Source of the DNA: Pseudomonas mandelii
GTDB lineage: Bacteria > Pseudomonadota > Gammaproteobacteria > Pseudomonadales > Pseudomonadaceae
DNA: 64,000 nucleotides
Direction of reading: 5' to 3'
NCBI RefSeq assembly: GCF_900106065.1
Contig: NZ_LT629796.1
Span: 6,734,501 to 6,798,500 of the forward strand
Under the pieces are notes generated by a model. That model did not search any database, was not told the origin of the DNA, and saw only the letters and a program-made list of their open reading frames with translations. The translations under genes and the position numbers were made by a program. This document shows positions 1 through 8,660 of the stretch, one piece after another. How positions within the stretch are numbered: the stretch's first letter is position 1; every line of letters starts with the position of its first letter.

Positions 1-165
1 GAACTGGCTGGCCTTGGCGATCCCCTTGTTTTTCGAGATTCGCGCCAGCGCCACCAGCACCGCCAGCGCAAAACCGAGCACACTGGAAATTAACAGGATG
101 GTGATGGTCGTTTGCAGTCCCCGGCCCAACAGCGCCGCGTATTCAACTATCCACGCTGGAATCAT
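1..165 (-). CDS. Amino-acid ABC transporter permease (HisM-like), partial
   Basis: This is the N-terminal 55 residues of a second inner-membrane permease; the rest lies beyond the left edge. The protein begins MIPAWIVEYAALLGRGL and runs into a hydrophobic segment, as in the N-terminus of HisM/GltK-type permeases. The ATG at 165 lies five bases after the stop of the first permease, so the two are translationally close and would form a heteromeric membrane pore for polar amino-acid uptake. An ATG at 170 is out because it meets a stop after two codons. Substrate cannot be told from this fragment. Confidence 0.82.
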   Translation of the reverse strand, partial: MIPAWIVEYAALLGRGLQTTITILLISSVLGFALAVLVALARISKNKGIAKASQF

Positions 166-170
166 TTCAT

Positions 171-884
171 TCACTCAGCCAAAGGCATCCAGCGACGAAT
201 ACGCCGCTCGAGCCGTCCAGACAGGTAGTTGGACACCAACGTCACCGCGTAATACAACGCCGCGGCCGTGAGGTAGAACAACAAGTAATGACGCGTCGAA
301 CCCGCCCCTTGCTTGGCGGTGTACAACAACTCGTTGGTGCCGACCACACTGATCAAGGCGCTGTCCTTGATCAGGTTGATCCACAGGTTAGCCATGCCGG
401 CCATCGCATACGGCGCCATGATCGGCAGCGTGACGCGTCGGAACAGACCGAAACCGCTCAGCCCGAAGGCCTTCGCCGCTTCAATCTGGCCGAAGGGGAT
501 CGCCTGGATCGCCGCGCGGAAAATCTCCGAGGCGTAGGCGCCCTGCACCAGCCCCAGCACCACGATGGCGGCCAACGGACCGCTGACATTGACGACGCCG
601 TAGCCCATCTGCGTCATCAGCGAATTGAGGAGCATTGAGCCGACGTAGTACAGCAGCAGGATCAACAGCAACTCCGGAATCGCCCGGAACAAGGTCGTGT
701 AACCACGCATCAGCGCCGCAATCGGCTTTGGCGCGCCGAGCTTCAGGCAGGCCACCACCAGACCGATGAACAGCCCGACCACAAAAGCCCCGGCCGAGAT
801 TTGCAGGGTCATCCAAAGACCCTTCAACAGCGCACTGCCCCATCCTGTTTCGCTGAAGTTGATCAATTCGAACATGGCTGGCAT
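171..884 (-). CDS. Amino-acid ABC transporter permease (HisQ-like)
   Basis: A 237-residue inner-membrane permease of the HisMQ family. It has several hydrophobic segments and a cytoplasmic EAA loop (EAAKAFGLSGFGLFRRVTLP), which contacts the ATPase. The start at 884 is chosen because GGAG sits 7 bases upstream; an open frame extends to 917 without a ribosome site. The gene is in line with the upstream aminotransferase-ATPase fusion and binding protein and with the second permease, giving a full importer. A REPIN palindrome separates it from the binding-protein gene, which may lower permease expression relative to the binding protein (inference). Confidence 0.9.
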   Translation of the reverse strand: MPAMFELINFSETGWGSALLKGLWMTLQISAGAFVVGLFIGLVVACLKLGAPKPIAALMRGYTTLFRAIPELLLILLLYYVGSMLLNSLMTQMGYGVVNVSGPLAAIVVLGLVQGAYASEIFRAAIQAIPFGQIEAAKAFGLSGFGLFRRVTLPIMAPYAMAGMANLWINLIKDSALISVVGTNELLYTAKQGAGSTRHYLLFYLTAAALYYAVTLVSNYLSGRLERRIRRWMPLAE

Positions 885-926
885 TTCAGTCTCCAATCGG
901 TGGCCTGGACGCACCACCGCCCTCTT

Positions 927-998
927 GTAGGAGCGAGGCTTGCCCGCGAAGCTTTTGGCCGCTTCAAGGGCCCCTTCGCGGGCAAGCCTCGCTCCTAC
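927..998. repeat. REPIN-like inverted repeat
   Basis: Two 25-base arms (927-951 and 974-998) are exact reverse complements and begin GTAGGAGCGAGGCTTGCCCG; the loop is 22 bases. This is the typical form of Pseudomonas REP doublets (REPINs) found between genes. It sits between the binding protein and permease genes of one operon, so the transcript would fold strongly here. Confidence 0.85.
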
Positions 999-1056
999 GG
1001 GGATGGGTGTTTCCTCAGGAAAATTTCATTCCATGGAGTTGTTTAGCGTGTGGCCG

Positions 1057-1845
1057 TCAGAACGCGGGTTTCACGCTGGTGCCGAAGTAATGCTGGGACA
1101 GGTCGTCGTAGTCTTTGCTGGCCAGCAAAGAGGTGATGGCTTTGTCGAGTCGGGCCTTGAGTTCGGCGTCATCCTTGCGCAGGCCGGCGCCCACGCCTTT
1201 GCCGAAAATCGGGTCATACGGCACGGCGCCCAGGTATTCCAGGTTGCTGTTGCGGGCATCCGGGGTCTGCACGAAGGCTGCCATCGCCGTACCGTCCGCC
1301 ATCATCAGGTCGATGCGACCGGCAATCAGGTCGGCGTTGGCCGAGTCCTGGGTGTCGTAATACTTCACGTCAGCGATTTTTTCGTAGTACTGCTTGAGGT
1401 AACTGGCGCTCACCGTCGAGTTCTGCACACCGATGATCTTGCCCTTGAGGTCATCCGGATACGTTTTCACCGACGAGCCCTTCGGCCCGACAATCGCAAT
1501 CACGGAGTCGTAATACGCCTTGCTGAAGGCGATCTGTTTTTCGCGCTCCTCAGTCACCGACATCGACGAGAAAATCACGTCGATCTTCTTCGCCAGCAAC
1601 GATGGAATGATCCCATCCCACGCCACTTCCTTGATCTCGCACTCGGCTTTCATTTCGCTGCACAGCTTGTGGATCAGGTCGACTTCAAAGCCTTTCCATT
1701 CACCGTTGGCCTGCTTCTCGGTGTACGGCGGATAGGGTTCGGCTGCGACTGCGAACCGTATAGGTTGTGCTTGTGCCGCGCTCATCCCGGCCAGCAATAC
1801 GCAGGCCACGCCCGTCATCCAGTTTGCCAAACGTCGATTTCCCAT
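1057..1845 (-). CDS. Periplasmic amino-acid-binding protein of ABC importer
   Basis: A 262-residue solute-binding protein (SBP_bac_3 family). The start at 1845 (MGNRRLANWMTGVACVLLAG) gives a clear signal peptide ending near AQA-QP and has GGGGAAA upstream; the longer open frame to 1932 would bury the signal. The mature N-terminus (IRFAVAAEPYPPYTEK) and the segment WKGFEVDLIHKLC are typical of lysine/arginine/ornithine- or cystine-type binders. It lies 28 bases after the aminotransferase-ATPase gene and before the two permeases, so it delivers substrate to that importer. The ligand cannot be read from sequence alone. Confidence 0.92.
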   Translation of the reverse strand: MGNRRLANWMTGVACVLLAGMSAAQAQPIRFAVAAEPYPPYTEKQANGEWKGFEVDLIHKLCSEMKAECEIKEVAWDGIIPSLLAKKIDVIFSSMSVTEEREKQIAFSKAYYDSVIAIVGPKGSSVKTYPDDLKGKIIGVQNSTVSASYLKQYYEKIADVKYYDTQDSANADLIAGRIDLMMADGTAMAAFVQTPDARNSNLEYLGAVPYDPIFGKGVGAGLRKDDAELKARLDKAITSLLASKDYDDLSQHYFGTSVKPAF

Positions 1846-1873
1846 GATTTTTCCCCGTCTTTTTATGATGTTT

Positions 1874-3877
1874 TCAGCGAGTCTGATGAGCGTTGACGAA
1901 TTGTCGGCAACGCTCGCTGCGTGGGTGTACAAACACGTCGTCCGGCGAACCGGTTTCCTCGATCAGCCCTTGGTGCAGGTAGGCGACTTGGGAAGAGACA
2001 TCGCGGGCGAAAGCCATTTCATGGGTCACCAGGATCATGGTCCGGCCTTCTTCCGCGAGGGAGCGGATCACCCGCAGCACTTCGCCGACCAGTTCCGGGT
2101 CGAGTGCCGAGGTGGGTTCATCGAACAGCATGACCTTGGGCCGCATGGCCAGGGCCCGGGCGATGGCCACCCGCTGCTGCTGTCCCCCGGAGAGAAACGC
2201 CGGGTACTCGTTGCGCTTGGCCGCCAGCCCCACGCGTTCGAGCAAGGCTTCGGCCCGTTCAGTGGCCTCCGCACGGCTTTCACGCAGGACCTGGGTCGGC
2301 GCCTCGATGAGGTTTTCCAGCACCGTGCGATGGGGCCAGAGGTTGAAGTTCTGGAACACCATGCCCAGGCTCGAACGGATACGCACCAGTTGCCTGGCGT
2401 CTTTCACCAGCGGCGTGCCGGGACGATCGAAGTTCAGGTGAATGCTTTCGCCGTCCACCAGAATGCGCCCCTGGTCCGGCACTTCGAGCATATTGATGCA
2501 GCGCAGCAAGGTGCTTTTGCCCGAGCCGCTGGCACCGATCAGTGAGATCACATCACCTTCGCGAGCAGTAAGGGAAACGCCTTTGAGGACCTCGATATTG
2601 CCAAAGCGTTTGTGCAGGCCATCGACTTCGATCATGGTTTTGGGCTTGACCGGCTCAACCGCCGCTTCGCAGATCACACGGCTGATCACCGGCCGCGGCG
2701 CTTCGCCTTTCAACACCCGCACAAAGTCGCGAATGCGCTGGCAAGCCTGGGCCAGTCGTTCTTCACCCAGAGTGAACGAGAGCCGCACAAAGCCTTGGGC
2801 CGGCTCGCCGAACGCCGCCGCATCCAGCACCGAGACACGCGCCTCGCGCAACAGCCGCCAGGCGAACTCCAGAGAGGTCAGGCCGGTGTCACGCACGTCC
2901 ACCAGCACGAACATGCCGGCATCGGGAGTAAGCACGGAAATTCCCGGGCAATCCGACAGGCTGGTCACCACCAGATCGCGACGACGGCGATAGATGTCGC
3001 GCATGTCGTGGGTCACCTCTTCATGGGCTTGAACTGCCTTGAGCGCAGCCTCCATGACAAAGCCCGGTAAACCGTAAAGCATGCTCAACACCAGGGTTTC
3101 GGCGTGAGCCACGAGGGCTTCATCGGCAACGATCCAACCGGTACGCCAGCCGGTCATCGCGTGGGATTTGGACAGGCTGCCGATCACCACGCAACGCTCG
3201 GCCATGCCCGGCAACGCGGCCAGGCTGAGGTGCTCGCGTTCGAAGGTCAGGCTTTCATAGACCTCGTCCACCACGACCCACAGGTCGTACTCGATGGCGA
3301 GATCAGCGATGGCTTGCAGCTCTTCGCGGTTGAGCACCACACCGGTCGGATTATTCGGATTGGAGAAGAACAGCGCCCGGGTGCGCGGGGTGATGGCCTT
3401 GGCCAGTACGGCGGCATCGAGCCGGAAACCTGAATCCGCCGAGCACGGCACGCGCACCAGCGTGGCGCCGGACGCCTTGAGCGTTGCCTCATAGGTCACG
3501 TACATCGGGTCCAGGGCAATCACTTCGTCGCCGGTATTGAGCAGGCACATCGAGGTGATGAACAGCGCGTTCTGTGCCCCCGCCGAAATGATGACGTTTG
3601 GCGCCGTCACCTCACGGTCAAACAGCACGCTGTACCGAGCGGCAATGGCTTCTCGCAAAGCCTGGCGACCGGCGATCTCGGTGTAATGGGTGTCACCCTC
3701 GCGCAGCGCATGAATCGCGGCATCGGTGATGAAGTCGGGGGTGGGGAAATCCGGGTCGCCGACACTGAGAATAATCACATCCTCACCACGGCGCTGGGCT
3801 TCAAATGCCGCATTGTGAATATCCCAGGCCGCTACACCGTCGCCTGAAATCCGCTCAACAAAGGGTGAAAACCGCAT
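1874..3877 (-). CDS. Fused PLP aminotransferase and amino-acid ABC ATPase
   Basis: One open frame of 667 residues joins two enzymes. Residues about 1-390 are a class I/II aminotransferase: NPNNPTG motif, and the PLP lysine Lys237 in [15 protein letters not shown]. From residue 415 ([19 protein letters not shown]) it is a HisP/GlnQ-type ATPase: Walker [10 protein letters not shown] (Lys454), signature LSGGQQQR, Walker [13 protein letters not shown]. The start at 3877 ([11 protein letters not shown]) was preferred to 3919 because it matches aminotransferase N-termini. Met415 has no ribosome site before it, which argues for a true fusion. First gene of the importer operon; the transported amino acid may be the transaminase substrate (inference). 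A sequencing-made read-through is less likely because both domains look complete. Confidence 0.9.
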   Translation of the reverse strand: MRFSPFVERISGDGVAAWDIHNAAFEAQRRGEDVIILSVGDPDFPTPDFITDAAIHALREGDTHYTEIAGRQALREAIAARYSVLFDREVTAPNVIISAGAQNALFITSMCLLNTGDEVIALDPMYVTYEATLKASGATLVRVPCSADSGFRLDAAVLAKAITPRTRALFFSNPNNPTGVVLNREELQAIADLAIEYDLWVVVDEVYESLTFEREHLSLAALPGMAERCVVIGSLSKSHAMTGWRTGWIVADEALVAHAETLVLSMLYGLPGFVMEAALKAVQAHEEVTHDMRDIYRRRRDLVVTSLSDCPGISVLTPDAGMFVLVDVRDTGLTSLEFAWRLLREARVSVLDAAAFGEPAQGFVRLSFTLGEERLAQACQRIRDFVRVLKGEAPRPVISRVICEAAVEPVKPKTMIEVDGLHKRFGNIEVLKGVSLTAREGDVISLIGASGSGKSTLLRCINMLEVPDQGRILVDGESIHLNFDRPGTPLVKDARQLVRIRSSLGMVFQNFNLWPHRTVLENLIEAPTQVLRESRAEATERAEALLERVGLAAKRNEYPAFLSGGQQQRVAIARALAMRPKVMLFDEPTSALDPELVGEVLRVIRSLAEEGRTMILVTHEMAFARDVSSQVAYLHQGLIEETGSPDDVFVHPRSERCRQFVNAHQTR

Positions 3878-4665
3878 GCCAGTGCCTCGTTCGAAAAGAA
3901 GAAACGCAAGCCCGCGCAACCAGCCGGGGAGGTGGAACGAACATAGTCGAAGCTGAACACTCGTTCAACAGAAAAGTGAACAGGGTTCGCGTTCAGCGTA
4001 AACAGGTCGTTTTTACGACAGTCGTGCCGTTTCTAGGTCCGGAGATCTTGTCGTGAGCGCAGGGTCTGGTCGTTCGTTCGAAGTTGGCCACAGCAGCAAT
4101 AAACAATCTGACATTTTTCAAAACATGAAGACTGGGTAGCCGATGGCCAAAAAGAAATCCGCGCCTTTTTATCCACTGCCTATTTTTCAACACCTGAATC
4201 CGGCATTATCTGTTTCAGAAATGAGTCTATTGTTTCAACGTTGGCACACTTGACTGTAACGCAAGTAAGACAGTAGAAAACCAGAAACTTCAGAACGTAA
4301 TAGCCCCCTAAAAACAATTGTATATTCGAACTCAAATAGCCACTTAAACGGACAACACAAACACTCCTTTGTATATTAATTATTTATTTAAAATCAACAA
4401 ATTACATAACAGTAGCCACCCTCAATCACTGACTCAACTGAAAACAAGCTTCTTCATTCCATTTGATCATAAAAAAAATTCGAACGATTTTAACTCCTCT
4501 AATATGCTCAACTCAGAAACCTCTGAGAAGCACATTTAAACAACGCTTCCCGCAACACCAGGAATGAATACTTATTTCCACCATTGGAGTGTTAACAGTC
4601 CACTACGCAGAAACATCCTTTTTCTACGTCGCCGGCAAGTTTGCTGTCAGCGCAAGGGAATGAAC
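3878..4665. other. Long AT-rich intergenic region before caspase cassette
   Basis: No supported gene in 788 bases. The first part (3878-4200) is of ordinary composition and must hold the promoter of the minus-strand importer operon. From about 4200 to 4560 the sequence is conspicuously AT-rich with long A and T runs, unlike the flanks. It probably carries the promoter of the caspase cassette, but no pair of -35/-10 boxes with normal spacing could be named with confidence. Open frames here are short and lack ribosome sites. Confidence 0.6.
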
Positions 4666-6426
4666 ATGAAAATCAAAATTCTATGTATACATGGCATAGG
4701 CCACGAAGAGGCAGATGAGAGTTTTCAGGAGTCCTGGCACCGGGCGATTACCACGGCAGTGGCGCGCGTGGCGCCAAATACCGACGTCGAACTGAATTAT
4801 CTTCAATACGACGAGCGCTTTTCCTCCAGTGGACTGGGGGCAGCCGACATCGCCGAGGCCACGCTGCGCCTTCTGACCAGCGCGGTCATCCATTCAGTGG
4901 GTGACGTGTTCAGGCGCAATCGCGGCATCGGGCAGTTTTCCGATCGCCTGCGCTGGACGGCCGGCATGGTCGCCCAATGGTCTGCGGACGAAGCGTTACG
5001 GACCACTCTGCGTAAGGACCTCGCCAGCGTTATCAGCGATTCGCAACCGGACATCGTCTGTGCGCACAGTCTGGGTACGCTGGTCGCCTACGACACGTTC
5101 CGTCGGGATCCCTCCCTGATGAACAACCGGGCGCTGATCACGTTCGGCTCACAGATTGCCAACCCGGCAGTGCGCGAGACATTTGGTGGGCGCATCGAAG
5201 GCATCGACGATGCGCGCAAGTGGTACCACCTCTACAACGAACACGATCAGGTTTTTACCGCGCCGCTGTATCTGCGCGATACCAACTTCACCCAGGTCAT
5301 GACACCGTTCGATAAGCCCGACGACGTCCTCAATCATGACGCGACTTACTACCTCGGCCATGCCGAGACCGTGACCAATGTCTGGGGCCCCCTGTTGCAG
5401 GCCGGCAAAGCGAAAGGCTTCGACAAACGGCTCGCCGCCGTCGACAAGTCACTGGGCATTGCTGTCCCCAAGGCGCGCACGGTGCGGCGCTCGCGGGACA
5501 AGGCGTTGCTGATCGGCATCAACAATTACCCCAATCCGTCCGATCGACTCGAAGGTTGCGTCAATGACGTTTTCCTGATGAGTTCTTTGCTGCAAGAGTC
5601 GAAGTTTTCGCCGGACGATATCCGCGTCGTACTCGATGACCGCGCTACCGCTGCTGGCATTCGCGATCGCCTGCATTGGCTGCTCGACGACGCCCAGGCC
5701 GGTGACCGCCGGGTGCTCTTTTATTCTGGGCACGGTGCGCAGATTCCCAACGCCAATGCCACGGGTGAAGCCGACCGCATCGACGAATGCCTGTGCCCGT
5801 GGGACTTCGACTGGACGCCGGCACACGCCATCGTCGACAACGACTTTCGCGACCTCTACATCCAGCTTCCGTATGACACGCAGTTCATAACGATCTTCGA
5901 TTGCTGCCATTCGGGCGGCATGACGCGCGACGGCGCTCGGCGTGCTCGCGGACTTACGCCGCCGGATGACATCCGCCATCGCGCGTTGCGCTGGGAGCCC
6001 GGGCTGCAAATGTGGGTGGAACGTGACTGGGTGAAACGGGCCCGCAAAAGTGCGCAGAAGGCCGAATCGGCCAATACCGTGAGCAATCGCGACGGCATCC
6101 GGAGGGTCGGCCAGGCCATCGCGGTGCGCGGTTACGACGATAAGCTCTACGACAAACGACGCGCCGCTTATAAACACGAAGGGCCCTTTCTGCCGATCCT
6201 CATGTACGCCTGCGGCGAATCCCAGCTGTCTTACGAATACCGCCACGGCGTTATTTCATACGGTGCGTTCACCTACGCGCTTGCCCAAACGCTGCGCTCA
6301 TCCAAGCAGAGACCGACGTTCAATGCCCTGGTTCGAGCCACTGGCAAGCTCCTGGCCGAGCTGGGTTATGACCAGAAGCCGGCGATCGTCGGGCCGAAGG
6401 ATTTGCTCGGCAAAGTCGTTCCCTGA
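4666..6426 (+). CDS. Alpha/beta-hydrolase and caspase (C14) fusion protein
   Basis: A 586-residue protein with two catalytic halves. Residues about 1-250 resemble a lipase/alpha-beta hydrolase: KIKILCIHGIGHEE at the N-terminus and a nucleophile elbow CAHSLGTLVAYDTF with Ser135. Residues about 275-586 are a peptidase C14 (metacaspase/orthocaspase-type) domain: DKALLIGINNYPN, the catalytic His356 in YSGHG and Cys414 in DCCHSGG. The ATG at 4666 has AAGGGA six bases upstream; a 34-residue extension to 4564 lacks one. There is no signal peptide, so it is predicted cytoplasmic. It is followed after 23 bases by a peptidoglycan-hydrolase-like gene, the likely partner. Metacaspases cut after Arg/Lys; what this one cuts is unknown. 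Confidence 0.9.
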   Translation: MKIKILCIHGIGHEEADESFQESWHRAITTAVARVAPNTDVELNYLQYDERFSSSGLGAADIAEATLRLLTSAVIHSVGDVFRRNRGIGQFSDRLRWTAGMVAQWSADEALRTTLRKDLASVISDSQPDIVCAHSLGTLVAYDTFRRDPSLMNNRALITFGSQIANPAVRETFGGRIEGIDDARKWYHLYNEHDQVFTAPLYLRDTNFTQVMTPFDKPDDVLNHDATYYLGHAETVTNVWGPLLQAGKAKGFDKRLAAVDKSLGIAVPKARTVRRSRDKALLIGINNYPNPSDRLEGCVNDVFLMSSLLQESKFSPDDIRVVLDDRATAAGIRDRLHWLLDDAQAGDRRVLFYSGHGAQIPNANATGEADRIDECLCPWDFDWTPAHAIVDNDFRDLYIQLPYDTQFITIFDCCHSGGMTRDGARRARGLTPPDDIRHRALRWEPGLQMWVERDWVKRARKSAQKAESANTVSNRDGIRRVGQAIAVRGYDDKLYDKRRAAYKHEGPFLPILMYACGESQLSYEYRHGVISYGAFTYALAQTLRSSKQRPTFNALVRATGKLLAELGYDQKPAIVGPKDLLGKVVP

Positions 6427-6449
6427 GTCGCCATCGTCTGGAGATTGAT

Positions 6450-7154
6450 ATGAGCAGTGAAACGGTAAGAAGTATTCAACAGGCATTGATTGCCGACGGC
6501 TTTTTTCCCGGCGAAGTCGACGGGATCTGGGGGAGAAGAACCATCGCCGCAGTGAAAGCCTTTCAGGACAGCGTTGGACTGGAGGCCGATGGCATCGTCG
6601 GTCCCAAGACCTCCGCCGCCTTGTTTTCTGATGTTGACCATGTCCCTGCGGGCCCGCTTCTACCGTGGCTGGCGGAAGCGGAAAACTTGATCGGTACCAG
6701 GGAAGTCCTTGGCGACAAGAACAATCCCACCATTCTGGATTGGGCCGACGATCTCGACCTTCACTACCCCGGCGACGAGGTGCCTTGGTGCGGTCTGTTT
6801 GTTGCGCATTGCGTGGGTTCTACGATGCCCGAAGAAGTGCTTCCTTCGAATCCCCTGGGTGCGCGGCAATGGGAAAAATTTGGCGAATCCACCGTGCCAC
6901 GACTCGGCGCGGTGATGGTCTTCTGGCGTGAATCAAAAAACAGTGGCAAGGGTCATGTCGGGTTCTATACCGGCGAGGATAGCAACGCGTACCGGATTCT
7001 GGGCGGCAATCAAACGGACAAGGTGTGCCTGACTTGGGTAGGCAAAGATCGATTTCTCAAAGCGCGCTGGCCGCGCAAGGCAAGCTCTTTGGGTGGAGGC
7101 GACGCCATCATCGTCATGAACAGAACCGAGGATTTGTCCAGGAACGAAGCTTGA
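6450..7154 (+). CDS. Peptidoglycan-binding, CHAP/NlpC-like cysteine hydrolase
   Basis: A 234-residue protein. Residues about 5-65 form a PG_binding_1 domain (IQQALIADGFFPGEVDGIWG, then FQDSVGLEADGIVGPKT). Residues about 70-215 resemble the TIGR02594/CHAP-like cysteine hydrolases, with probable catalytic Cys114 in VPWCGLFVAHCV and His169 in GKGHVGFYTG. It is preceded by GGAG at good spacing and lies 23 bases after the caspase fusion, so the two are co-transcribed. It has no signal peptide: it must reach the wall by lysis, a secretion machine, or membrane damage, or it acts on something else. The last 20 residues have no clear homology. A phage endolysin origin is possible. Confidence 0.82.
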   Translation: MSSETVRSIQQALIADGFFPGEVDGIWGRRTIAAVKAFQDSVGLEADGIVGPKTSAALFSDVDHVPAGPLLPWLAEAENLIGTREVLGDKNNPTILDWADDLDLHYPGDEVPWCGLFVAHCVGSTMPEEVLPSNPLGARQWEKFGESTVPRLGAVMVFWRESKNSGKGHVGFYTGEDSNAYRILGGNQTDKVCLTWVGKDRFLKARWPRKASSLGGGDAIIVMNRTEDLSRNEA

Positions 7155-7189
7155 GGGTTCGCGAAATCAAATCACATACCGCATAAAAC

Positions 7190-7218
7190 GGGCGCTTTGA
7201 AGAAGGCGCCCTTTTTTT
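7190..7218 (+). terminator. Rho-independent terminator of caspase cassette
   Basis: GGGCGC (7190-7195) pairs with GCGCCC (7206-7211) and is followed by seven T residues. It closes the caspase/hydrolase two-gene unit. Confidence 0.85.
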
Positions 7219-7332
7219 GCCCTGCCGGGCAAATGCACAACGCTTCTCTGAGCGACGTTTAAAAGCGAGTTGCTAGCCATCTGCCATCAGTCGATAATCC
7301 TGCCCCCGGTAACACTCACGTAAGGAAACGCC

Positions 7333-7878
7333 GTGAAAAAACTTCTATTGTTGGTCCCTCTGTTCGTCCTGCTGCTGCAAGGTTGTGGCGTGACCATGAC
7401 CCGTTATGAGCCGAGCTTTGAAAACGTCCAACAGCTCAAGCAAACCCCACCCCTGCAATCGATCAGCAATGCTCAGGTCAAGGCGGATGCCGGTCAGGGC
7501 TCACTGACAGTCCGGGCCAACCCGATCAGCTCGCCGAGCGGCAGTATCACGCAACATATACAGGACGCGATTACCGAAGAACTGGGTCGGGCGGGCCTGC
7601 TGAACCCGCAAGCTCAGCGACATCTGGATGTGCTGGTCGTCAAGAATGAACTGACCGCAGGCATGGGCACTGGCACGGGCCAGCTTGCTGCGCGCTTTAC
7701 ATTGCTCAAGGGCAACGAGGTGGTTTACGACGCGACCAAGGATGTCAGCCGCCAGTGGGACAGCAGCTTTTTCGGCGCCATTGCGATCCCCAATGCGGCC
7801 AATGCCTACAACCCGATGGTTCGTGATTTGCTGAAGACGTTGTACAGCGACCCGCAGTTCATTCAAGCCCTCAAGTAA
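7333..7878 (+). CDS. Putative outer-membrane lipoprotein, unknown function
   Basis: A 181-residue protein that starts with GTG after a strong TAAGGAAA site. The N-terminus MKKLLLLVPLFVLLLQGC is a lipoprotein signal with lipobox LLQGC (Cys18). The remainder has no enzyme motif; a Gly/Thr-rich stretch (GMGTGTGQLAARFTL) and a beta-rich pattern resemble DUF4410-like lipoproteins of Pseudomonas. It faces another lipoprotein gene tail to tail across a shared terminator. Function is not recognised. Confidence 0.8.
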   Translation: MKKLLLLVPLFVLLLQGCGVTMTRYEPSFENVQQLKQTPPLQSISNAQVKADAGQGSLTVRANPISSPSGSITQHIQDAITEELGRAGLLNPQAQRHLDVLVVKNELTAGMGTGTGQLAARFTLLKGNEVVYDATKDVSRQWDSSFFGAIAIPNAANAYNPMVRDLLKTLYSDPQFIQALK

Positions 7879-7882
7879 GGGC

Positions 7883-7916
7883 AAAAAAAGAGCAGCTTGT
7901 GCGGCTCTTGTTTTTT
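7883..7916. terminator. Bidirectional terminator between convergent lipoprotein genes
   Basis: AAGAGC (7889-7894) and GCTCTT (7904-7909) form a stem with an A run on the left and a T run on the right, so it can stop transcription from both sides. Confidence 0.8.
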
Positions 7917-7917
7917 G

Positions 7918-8553
7918 TCAGGCCCGCGGCACATGTGCATCGAGTGCCGAGTATTTCAGGCTTTTGCTCTCGACGACTTGCTTGAGCAGAGCATTGACCT
8001 GGCGGCTGAAGGTATCGCTGATTGCCTCTTTCGGGGTGTTGGCCATCAACGGCACAAACCAGATGCCCATCCAGGTATTGACTCCGTCATGGTTGCTCGC
8101 GTTGGTCAGCGTCTGCCCTTGGGAATCCAGCGTCTCCAGGCTCATGGTGTATTGGTCGGTCGCCAGTGTCGGGATGACGGTAAACGTCAGGCCACTGATA
8201 AAGGCCATGACCATCTGACCACCGCCCGGTGGATGGTTGTAAACCTTCAAGCGCAGGTTGTAATCACCCGGCTGCTTCTGGAACTCGTCCAGTGTGACGC
8301 GACCGAACAGACCGGAATCGGTCAGCACTTTTTGCAGCTCCGGCTTTAGCATGTCGCGTGCTTGCGGCATTTCAACGGCTGAAGCGCTTTTCGGCTCGCC
8401 TTGATAGAAATCGAAGTCTACGTAGACATTCGGTTTGTTCGAATAACTGGCCATCGACGGCAAATTGACCGGAGCGACTTCGTCTTTGGTAAAGCTGGCG
8501 CAACCACTTAGCCCGAGCACCAAGGCCAACCCTAGAATTTTCCCAAATTGCAT
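7918..8553 (-). CDS. Putative lipoprotein, unknown function
   Basis: A 211-residue protein with signal MQFGKILGLALVLGLSGCAS and lipobox LSGC. The start at 8553 has AAAGGAG six bases upstream, better than the longer frame to 8577. The body has a segment MVMAFISGLTFTVIPTL that is hydrophobic enough to touch the membrane, and repeated mentions of Thr/Asn-rich stretches. No catalytic motif is visible. Envelope location is the only firm statement. Confidence 0.8.
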   Translation of the reverse strand: MQFGKILGLALVLGLSGCASFTKDEVAPVNLPSMASYSNKPNVYVDFDFYQGEPKSASAVEMPQARDMLKPELQKVLTDSGLFGRVTLDEFQKQPGDYNLRLKVYNHPPGGGQMVMAFISGLTFTVIPTLATDQYTMSLETLDSQGQTLTNASNHDGVNTWMGIWFVPLMANTPKEAISDTFSRQVNALLKQVVESKSLKYSALDAHVPRA

Positions 8554-8596
8554 GACAACTCCTTTAAATGATGGCATTGCGCCTCCACACCAGAGG

Positions 8597-8614
8597 GCGG
8601 CCGCGAATTCTAGA
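8597..8614. other. Clustered NotI-EcoRI-XbaI recognition sites
   Basis: GCGGCCGCGAATTCTAGA contains an 8-base NotI site, an EcoRI site and an XbaI site packed into 18 bases in the gap between the lipoprotein and glcC. Such a cluster resembles a cloning linker but can occur by chance. Confidence 0.9.
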
Positions 8615-8660
8615 GCGTTGCCAGCAATAGTAAAAGGCCATCACTCAAAAACGGCAGGCC

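Noticed and set aside
940..1896. 318-codon plus-strand frame opposite the binding-protein gene
   Set aside because: Antisense frame starting inside a REPIN; no credible protein.
3993..4193. 66-codon minus-strand frame in the gap before the caspase cassette
   Set aside because: No ribosome site and no conserved pattern; lies in promoter-type DNA.
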